Assembly: GCA_001437625.1 (NCBI GenBank)
Contig: LIAL01000037.1
Span: 1-11,626 of the forward strand
Direction of reading: 5' to 3'
From: Nitrosopumilus sp. BACL13 MAG-121220-bin23
Lineage (GTDB): Archaea; Thermoproteota; Nitrososphaeria; Nitrososphaerales; Nitrosopumilaceae
Length of the DNA stretch: 11,626 nucleotides
This document shows positions 6,700-11,626 of the stretch, piece by piece. Below the pieces are notes generated by a model. It was not told the DNA's origin. It worked only from the letters and a program-made list of their open reading frames with translations, and made no database searches. The first letter of the stretch is position 1. Every line of letters starts with the position of its first letter. A program made the position numbers and the translations under genes.

Positions 6700-7467
6700 T
6701 TATCTCAGACCCCAACGAGACATAACTTTAGTTTCTAATCTTTTGAAAACTACTCCGTCAATGATCAAACCTATAATCATTATCACCACCATTATTCCAA
6801 TTACTTGAGAAACATCATTTAGAGAACGTCCAGCATTAAGTAAAAATCCCAATCCTAAGAATGAAAATAGTATCTCAGCACCAATCACGCCCCTCCATGC
6901 AAAAGCCCAGCCCTGCTTAAATCCAGAAATCATGTATGGGAATGCAGCAGGAATAAGCACAGCAGTGATTAATTGAGTTCCTTTGGCACCCATGTTTCTT
7001 GCAGCCTCAATAAAATGAGGATCAATGTTTTTGACTCCAGTATAGGTATTAATGGTAACTGCAAAAATTGCACCAATTACAGTAACAAAAATAATTCCGC
7101 CATCAGTTAGACCAAACCACAATATTGCTAATGGAACCCAAGCTATGGAAGGAATGGATTGTAATCCCAAAACAAGAGATCCAACAGTTTGATTAATGAC
7201 TTCAACTCTGGCCATAAAAATTCCCAATACAATACCACCAGAAATTGCAATTGCCAATCCAATAGATAGTCGCCACATACTTGTTGCAATTCCATAAAAC
7301 AAACTACCATCAATTGCACCATAAAACAAATCTTCAGCTACATCATAAGGAGATGGAAAAATATTATCGGGCCATATACCAACCATTGCAATGACTTGCC
7401 AAACTACGACAATTCCAAGGTAAAATGCAATTCTATGAAGAGTAAAATTTTTTGCCATAATAATCAC
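6700..7467 (-). CDS. ABC importer permease, nitrate/sulfonate/taurine (SsuC/TauC) family
   Basis: Membrane channel subunit of an importer, 255 residues, with about six hydrophobic segments (roughly 12-30, 62-86, 95-118, 122-143, 168-205 as a looser pair, and 221-242). The cytoplasmic EAA loop that docks on the ATPase is clear: EAARNMGAKG (154-163) followed by VLIPAAFPYM (170-179). SIPSIAWVPLAILWFGL (104-120) is characteristic of the SsuC/TauC/NrtB group. The GTG start at 7467 forms a GTGA overlap with the ATPase stop (7464-7466), which argues for coupled translation; an ATG three codons later (7458) is the alternative. It is the last gene of a binding protein-ATPase-permease operon. A single permease gene implies a homodimeric channel. 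Substrate unknown. Confidence 0.88.
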   Translation of the reverse strand: MIIMAKNFTLHRIAFYLGIVVVWQVIAMVGIWPDNIFPSPYDVAEDLFYGAIDGSLFYGIATSMWRLSIGLAIAISGGIVLGIFMARVEVINQTVGSLVLGLQSIPSIAWVPLAILWFGLTDGGIIFVTVIGAIFAVTINTYTGVKNIDPHFIEAARNMGAKGTQLITAVLIPAAFPYMISGFKQGWAFAWRGVIGAEILFSFLGLGFLLNAGRSLNDVSQVIGIMVVIMIIGLIIDGVVFKRLETKVMSRWGLR

Positions 7468-8228
7468 TCTAAATTTTTCTTTACCTCAGGTCTAAGTTCA
7501 AGTAAAATATCTTGTTGAAGTTTTACTAAAGATTGATCATCACTAGTCCTAGGTCTAGGAGAATCATTAGTAAATTCTTTTTTAATTATTGACGGTCTAT
7601 TACTAAAAACGACAACTCTAGTTCCAAGTACAGCTGCCTCAACAACATTATGAGTAACAAACAAAATAGTTTTTTTAGTTTTTTCCCAAATTAATTGCAT
7701 TTCAACTAATAGTAAATCTCGAGTTTGTGCATCAAGAGCTGCAAAAGGCTCATCCATTAGTAAAACATCAGGATCCATTACAAGAGCCCTTGCAATAGCC
7801 ACTCTCTGTTTCATACCAGTTGAAAGTTGATAAGTAAAAGAATCAGCAAATTTTGTTAATTGCATCATATCCAAATATCTATGAGAAATTTTAGATCTTT
7901 CTTCCTTTGAAATTCCAGCCATCTTTAATCCAAATTCAACATTATCTTGAACCTTAAGCCAAGGAAACAAAGCACCTTCCTGAAAAACCATAATTCTTTC
8001 AGGACCAGTTTCAGTAACAGGATGACCATCAAAAATTATTTGTCCTTCATCAGGTTGTTCTAAACCTGCAACTATACGTAAAAAGGTAGATTTACCACAA
8101 CCAGAAGGGCCTACTAAGCACACAAAATCACCAGATTCAATTTTTAAATTGATTCCACCTAATGCTTTAAGCTTATGAGAATCATGACTGAAATATTTCA
8201 TAATATTTTTGGCTTCTAATTTAGTCAT
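7464..8228 (-). CDS. ABC importer ATPase, nitrate/sulfonate/taurine (SsuB/TauB) family
   Basis: Cytoplasmic ATP-hydrolysing subunit driving the adjacent permease, 254 residues. Seen in order: Walker A GPSGCGKST (40-48), Q-loop VFQEGALFPW (81-90), signature LSTGMKQR (135-142), Walker B VLLMDEP (155-161), D-loop AALD (163-166) and switch His in VTHN (H193). All catalytic positions are present. The signature has Thr in place of the first Gly of the usual LSGGM. The EGALFPWLKV pattern after the Q-loop is typical of the SsuB/TauB/NrtD group. ATG 8228 lies within the end of the binding-protein gene (8-base overlap), with a GGGGGT Shine-Dalgarno-like sequence at 8237-8242, eight bases upstream. Translation is probably coupled on both sides of this gene. 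Confidence 0.92.
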   Translation of the reverse strand: MTKLEAKNIMKYFSHDSHKLKALGGINLKIESGDFVCLVGPSGCGKSTFLRIVAGLEQPDEGQIIFDGHPVTETGPERIMVFQEGALFPWLKVQDNVEFGLKMAGISKEERSKISHRYLDMMQLTKFADSFTYQLSTGMKQRVAIARALVMDPDVLLMDEPFAALDAQTRDLLLVEMQLIWEKTKKTILFVTHNVVEAAVLGTRVVVFSNRPSIIKKEFTNDSPRPRTSDDQSLVKLQQDILLELRPEVKKNLE

Positions 8229-9255
8229 CTAAGTATACCCCCTTAAAGTTAGAATTTGAATCAATAGTGTAAAAAATTTCAGATAAATCATATCCATTTC
8301 TTCCCAAATATCCCAAAACATTAGCTTTTTCAGCAAAAGAATAAACAGAATTCATTACAGGATCAGAAGTGATTTCAAGATTAGACAATGAGATATCAAC
8401 TATATCATCAGGTAAAGATTGACCCAGATGGGATTTTAAAAAATTATTAAAAATATTTCGGGTTTCAACAGGATTATCATTAATCCAATCCACAGTTTCA
8501 TGATGAGAAATTAAAAAATTAGAAATTATTTCAGGATTTTTTTTAACATAATCTATATTTGCAATTAACAATACAGACGCAAATTGTTTATTTGGCCACA
8601 AATCTTCTTCAAAAAATAATCTATTTCCGCCAAGATCAGTTTCTAAAATTGTTGCCCAAGGTTCTGCAACCCATGCACCGTCAATATCACCTTTAACGAA
8701 TAAGGTGTAAATATCAGGATTAGCAATATTGTAAACAATTACAGAACCACCTTTTTCAGCAGGTTTTAAATTATTTTCAGATAAATAATGTCTTAATGAA
8801 ATATCCTGAGTATTTCCAATTTGAGGTGCAGCAATTTTTTTTCCTGCAAAGTCAGATGCAGAATTTATTTCAGAATTTGGATGAACAATAAAGCTTGCAC
8901 CACCACTTGCAGCTCCAGATAAAATTTGAATATTATTATTATGAGAATTTAAAAATCCAGTAATTGCAGGTCCAGGACCAACGTATGCAATATCAACAGA
9001 ATTTGCAAAAAGAGATTCTATTACTTGTGGACCGCTATCAAAAATTCTAGTTTTAATTTTAGTATCATTACTAATTTTTTCTGCAAAAAATCCTTTCTCC
9101 ATCCCAACTATAGGAATTACATGTCCAATATTTGGTAAATATGCAATTCGAAGATTATTTTCACCAAGATTATCATTAGAATTAAGAATAATTCCAGTAA
9201 TAGACGCTAAAATAATTATAGTAATAATTACAGAAAGCGTCAATTTGATTGTCAT
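8221..9255 (-). CDS. ABC importer substrate-binding protein, NrtA/SsuA/TauA-like, membrane-anchored
   Basis: Extracytoplasmic solute receptor of 344 residues. An N-terminal hydrophobic segment (about 5-24) precedes the binding domain; there is no cysteine near its end, so I see no lipobox, and an uncleaved membrane anchor is the simplest reading. The periplasmic-binding fold of the NMT1/SsuA type is recognisable by LRIAYLPNIGH (35-45), VDIAYVGPGPAITGF (87-101), KKIAAPQIGNTQDISLRHYL (138-157, a segment typical of this group) and GAWVAEPWA (192-200). It is the first gene of a three-gene operon and has a TATA-like TTATTTAA about 26 bp before the ATG, so the transcript is probably leaderless. The family takes up nitrate, taurine, sulfonates, bicarbonate or thiamine precursors in different organisms; the sequence does not tell which applies here. 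Confidence 0.86.
   Translation of the reverse strand: MTIKLTLSVIITIIILASITGIILNSNDNLGENNLRIAYLPNIGHVIPIVGMEKGFFAEKISNDTKIKTRIFDSGPQVIESLFANSVDIAYVGPGPAITGFLNSHNNNIQILSGAASGGASFIVHPNSEINSASDFAGKKIAAPQIGNTQDISLRHYLSENNLKPAEKGGSVIVYNIANPDIYTLFVKGDIDGAWVAEPWATILETDLGGNRLFFEEDLWPNKQFASVLLIANIDYVKKNPEIISNFLISHHETVDWINDNPVETRNIFNNFLKSHLGQSLPDDIVDISLSNLEITSDPVMNSVYSFAEKANVLGYLGRNGYDLSEIFYTIDSNSNFKGVYLDD
8237..8242 (-). promoter_or_regulatory. Shine-Dalgarno-like GGGGGT for the ABC ATPase
   Basis: GGGGGT on the minus strand, eight bases upstream of ATG 8228, inside the final codons of the binding-protein gene. It supports the overlapping ATPase start. Confidence 0.55.
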
Positions 9256-9277
9256 AAAACAGCGTTATGTCTGGCGG

Positions 9278-9285
9278 TTAAATAA
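9278..9285 (-). promoter_or_regulatory. TATA-like box for the ABC importer operon
   Basis: TTATTTAA on the minus strand, centred 26-27 bp upstream of ATG 9255, the expected distance for a leaderless archaeal transcript. Confidence 0.55.
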
Positions 9286-9296
9286 TCATCGAATTT

Positions 9297-9308
9297 TAGC
9301 TTAAGCTA
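9297..9308. promoter_or_regulatory. Perfect 12-bp palindrome, candidate operator
   Basis: TAGCTTAAGCTA reads identically on both strands. It lies in the 135-bp gap between the divergent ABC operon and argG, about 12 bp upstream of the ABC TATA-like box and about 83 bp upstream of the argG start. Dimeric archaeal regulators of the Lrp/AsnC type often bind such sites, but no regulator is encoded here and the assignment is a guess. The rest of the gap is A-rich, without a clear argG TATA box at the leaderless distance. Confidence 0.3.
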
Positions 9309-9390
9309 GTCGTAAATTTTTTCTAAAAAAAAGAAAAAATTAAGCACAACACAAAAGATAAATTCGAAAATACTACGGAAAAGATGTTTT

Positions 9391-10590
9391 ATGACTCAAA
9401 GAGGAATTCTTGCATTTTCGGGAGGGTTAGATACTTCAGTTGTTGTGAAATATTTACAAGAAGAATACGACATGGATGTAATTACAGTTACAGTAGATGT
9501 AGGTCAAGGAGATGATGCAAAGAGAATTGCTGAAAAAGCAAAAAAATTAGGAGTAAAAAAACACTACAACATTGATGCAAGAAAAGAATTTGTCAAGGAT
9601 TACATATTTCCAGCAATTAAAGCAAATGCACTTTATCAAAAAAAATATTGTTTAGCAACAGCTCTTGCGAGACCATTAATTGCAGAGAAGGTTTTAGAAA
9701 TTGCAAAAAAAGAAAAAGCAACATCATTAGCACATGGGTGTTCAGGTAAAGGAAATGATCAAGTTCGTTTTGATATTACATTGCGTTCAGGTTCAGATCT
9801 TCCGATCATAGCACCAATTAGAGATAAAAATTTAGATAGAGATACAGAATTAAAATTTGCAAAAAAACATGGAATAGAAATTGATGCAATAGCAAAAAAA
9901 TTCAGTATCGATCAAAATTTATGGGGACGAGCAATTGAAGGAGGTGTTTTAGAAGATCCATATAATGAACCACCAGATGACGCATTCATTTGGGTAAAAA
10001 CAAAAGACTTGCCAGATAAACCAACATATTTAGAAATTAAATTTGAAAAAGGAATACCAGTAGAAGTTGATGGAAAAGTAATAGAATCACAAAAATTAAT
10101 TGAGTATGTTAATCAAAAAGCAGGAGCAGCAGGTGTTGGAATAATAGATCATATTGAAGATCGAGTTGTAGGAATTAAATCCAGAGAAGTATATGAAACG
10201 CCAGCAGCAATTTGCTTAATTGAAGCACATGCAGATTTAGAAAAAATGGTCCATACAAAACATGAAAATAAATTTAAATCAATAGTTGATGATGAATGGT
10301 CACATTTAGTTTATTCAGGACTTTGGCAAGATCCTCTGAAAGCAGATCTGGATGCATTTATTGAAACATCTCAAAAACCAGTTTCAGGTACGGTGAAACT
10401 AAAGATGTACAAAGGAAGTTTAAGAGTAGTAGGTAGAAAATCAGAAAATTCATTGTACAGTCACGATATTGCAACATATGGAGCAGAATCCACATTTGAC
10501 CAAAGATTAGCCAAAGGATTTGTAGAATTATGGGGAATGCAGTCAACGGAAGCTAATAAATTACAAAAGAAAAGAAAATCAAAAACATGA
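9391..10590 (+). CDS. argG: Argininosuccinate synthase
   Basis: Joins citrulline and aspartate with ATP to give argininosuccinate, the penultimate step of arginine synthesis, in the cytosol. The 399-residue length is normal. Seen in order: the PP-loop ATP motif AFSGGLDTS (8-16), KYCLATALARPLI (85-97), the substrate-site segment HGCSGKGNDQVRF (115-127), IDQNLWGRAIEGG (173-185) and a C-terminal oligomerisation region ending in a lysine-rich tail (KKRKSK). Start ATG 9391; the ATG at 9384 is out of frame. Its stop overlaps the lysW start (ATGA at 10587-10590), so it is the first visible gene of an argG-lysW-ligase operon. This linkage points to arginine being made through a LysW carrier in this organism. 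Confidence 0.96.
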   Translation: MTQRGILAFSGGLDTSVVVKYLQEEYDMDVITVTVDVGQGDDAKRIAEKAKKLGVKKHYNIDARKEFVKDYIFPAIKANALYQKKYCLATALARPLIAEKVLEIAKKEKATSLAHGCSGKGNDQVRFDITLRSGSDLPIIAPIRDKNLDRDTELKFAKKHGIEIDAIAKKFSIDQNLWGRAIEGGVLEDPYNEPPDDAFIWVKTKDLPDKPTYLEIKFEKGIPVEVDGKVIESQKLIEYVNQKAGAAGVGIIDHIEDRVVGIKSREVYETPAAICLIEAHADLEKMVHTKHENKFKSIVDDEWSHLVYSGLWQDPLKADLDAFIETSQKPVSGTVKLKMYKGSLRVVGRKSENSLYSHDIATYGAESTFDQRLAKGFVELWGMQSTEANKLQKKRKSKT

Positions 10591-10754
10591 ACTGTCCAGA
10601 ATGTGACGCAAAACTCAACATCCCAGAAGATGCCTCAGTTGGAGAGATAATCTCCTGCCCTGATTGTGGAGCTGACTTTGAGATTTCTAAAAAAGAAGGA
10701 TCAAACATTGAGCTTAAACAAGCAGAAAGCGTAGGCGAAGACTGGGGAGAGTAA
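10587..10754 (+). CDS. lysW: LysW amino-group carrier protein
   Basis: Small acidic carrier of 55 residues; its C-terminal glutamate is joined to the amino group of alpha-aminoadipate (lysine route) or glutamate (arginine route), protecting it and presenting intermediates to later enzymes. The N-terminal zinc ribbon is plain: CPEC (3-6) and CPDC (24-27), four cysteines. The chain ends in EDWGE, the conserved LysW terminus. The start overlaps the argG stop as ATGA, and the stop overlaps the next start as TAATG, so all three genes are probably co-translated. By hand count it is 73/168 G+C, clearly richer than its neighbours, and 14 of 56 codons end in C. The gene is short and easily missed, but the identification is secure. 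Confidence 0.95.
   Translation: MNCPECDAKLNIPEDASVGEIISCPDCGADFEISKKEGSNIELKQAESVGEDWGE
10744..10751 (+). promoter_or_regulatory. Shine-Dalgarno for the LysX/ArgX gene within the LysW terminal codons
   Basis: GGGGAGAG, encoded by the Trp-Gly-Glu codons of the conserved EDWGE tail, lies just before ATG 10754. From GGAG to the ATG is four bases, slightly short but usable. Confidence 0.55.
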
Positions 10755-11611
10755 TGTCAAAAATTAGCATTGTTTTTGACCGTTTAAGAACGGAAGAAAA
10801 AATGCTCCAAAAGGCTGCTGCCGAATTAGGCCATACAGCAATAATGCTAGATGCAAAAATTACTCAAATTAATACAGATAGTAAAAAAGATGATTTTGAT
10901 TTAGGAGATGTAGTGTTAGAAAGATGTGTAAGTTATTTTCGAGGTCTTCATTTTACATCAGCTTTAGAATTTTTAGACATTCCAGTTTTAAATAAATTTG
11001 ATGTTGCAAGTATTTGTGGAAACAAAATGTTCATGACACTACTTTTAAAAAAAAATAATATTCCAACTCCAAAAACATATTTTTCATTCTCAAGTGAAAG
11101 TGCTGCAGAAAATTTAGAAAAAGTAGGATATCCATTAGTTATCAAACCAATAATAGGTAGTTGGGGAAGAGGCGTAATGCCAATTAAAGATAAAGATGCC
11201 ATGGAAGCAATTTTTGAAATTAGAGATATTACAGATAGCCCTCATGACAGAATTTATTATTTGCAACAAGTTGTAAAAAGACCACCAAGAGATATTAGAA
11301 TAATTACAATTGGAGATGAGGTTATTGCAGGAATGTATAGAAAATCATCAGGCGGTTTTAAAACAAATATTGCATTAGGAGCAGACCCAGAAATTTGTGA
11401 GGTTACAAAAGAAATGGAAGAATTGGCAATTAAAGCATCAAAAGCAATGGGAGGAGGAATTTTAGGAATGGATATGATGGAAGATGAAGAAAGAGGAATT
11501 GTAGTACATGAAGTTAACAATACAGTGGAATTCAAAGGGTTAGTAAAAGTTGCAAAAAGAAACATACCAAAAGAAATGATAGAATTTGCTTTAGATTATG
11601 TTAGAAAATAA
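10754..11611 (+). CDS. lysX: LysW ligase, LysX/ArgX-type ATP-grasp enzyme
   Basis: RimK-like ATP-grasp ligase of 285 residues that attaches alpha-aminoadipate and/or glutamate to the C-terminal Glu of LysW, using ATP. Seen: an N-terminal region with ISIVFDRLRTEEKML (4-18); PVLNKFDVASICGNKMFM (77-94), typical of the family; VIKPIIGSWGRGV (129-141), with the ATP-binding lysine and glycine-rich loop; DIRIITIGDEVIAGMYR (180-196); and GMDMM (238-242) with VHEVNNTVEFKG (251-262), the metal- and substrate-binding end of the site. Length matches LysX. Start ATG 10754 overlaps the lysW stop by one base. The LysX versus ArgX choice cannot be settled from motifs by eye; linkage to argG favours glutamate as a substrate, and a bifunctional enzyme is possible. 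Later pathway genes are probably beyond the right edge. Confidence 0.9.
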   Translation: MSKISIVFDRLRTEEKMLQKAAAELGHTAIMLDAKITQINTDSKKDDFDLGDVVLERCVSYFRGLHFTSALEFLDIPVLNKFDVASICGNKMFMTLLLKKNNIPTPKTYFSFSSESAAENLEKVGYPLVIKPIIGSWGRGVMPIKDKDAMEAIFEIRDITDSPHDRIYYLQQVVKRPPRDIRIITIGDEVIAGMYRKSSGGFKTNIALGADPEICEVTKEMEELAIKASKAMGGGILGMDMMEDEERGIVVHEVNNTVEFKGLVKVAKRNIPKEMIEFALDYVRK

Positions 11612-11626
11612 ATTTAAAAAAATATT

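Noticed and set aside
10358..11565. Minus-strand open frames opposite argG and the LysW ligase
   Set aside because: They overlap well-supported genes and show no protein family features.
1..11626. Mobile element, CRISPR array, tRNA/rRNA, or defence island
   Set aside because: I saw no regularly spaced repeats, terminal inverted repeats, transposase or nuclease domains, or cloverleaf-like sequences; all sizeable genes belong to core metabolism, translation or transport.

Overview
The window looks like a piece of an AT-rich archaeal chromosome, most likely an ammonia-oxidising Nitrososphaerota (Nitrosopumilus-like) genome. Four things point there. The left edge carries L39e and L31e, ribosomal proteins found only in archaea and eukaryotes. 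Several first genes have a TATA-like box about 26-29 bp before the start codon, as expected for leaderless archaeal transcripts. The right end carries a LysW carrier-protein pathway. The window also has a cobalamin-dependent methionine synthase split into two genes. The family-level placement is inference.

Layout. (1) 1-408, minus strand: L39e followed by L31e, which runs off the left edge. (2) 446-994, minus: a Nudix hydrolase of the CoA-diphosphatase type. (3) 1067-1801, plus: a short, divergent methylenetetrahydrofolate reductase-like protein that meets (4) tail to tail with no spacer. (4) 1802-5359, minus: two-gene methionine synthase, with the homocysteine/zinc module upstream and the folate/B12/reactivation module downstream, 102 bp apart. 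(5) 5472-6590, plus: a major facilitator transporter. (6) 6700-9255, minus: a three-gene ABC importer operon (binding protein, ATPase, permease) of the nitrate/sulfonate/taurine type, with overlapping genes. (7) 9391-11611, plus: argG, lysW and a LysX/ArgX-type ATP-grasp ligase, with overlapping start and stop codons.

How the parts work together. Region 3 could make methyl-folate, which the two methionine synthase polypeptides of region 4 would use to methylate homocysteine through B12, with the C-terminal domain using AdoMet for reactivation. In region 7, LysW is the amino-group carrier protein, the ligase attaches its C-terminal glutamate to alpha-aminoadipate and/or glutamate, and ArgG carries out the penultimate arginine step. 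The neighbourhood therefore favours a LysW-dependent arginine route, possibly shared with lysine. The importer substrate and the MFS substrate cannot be read from the sequence.

There is no gene-free stretch above about 140 bp, and I see no tRNA, rRNA, CRISPR array, insertion sequence or phage gene. Most of the window is core metabolism. I found no convincing new defence or mobile system. The points most worth a second look are the split methionine synthase, the reduced MTHFR-like protein, the LysW/argG operon with its base-composition shift, and a perfect palindrome in the argG/ABC divergent region.
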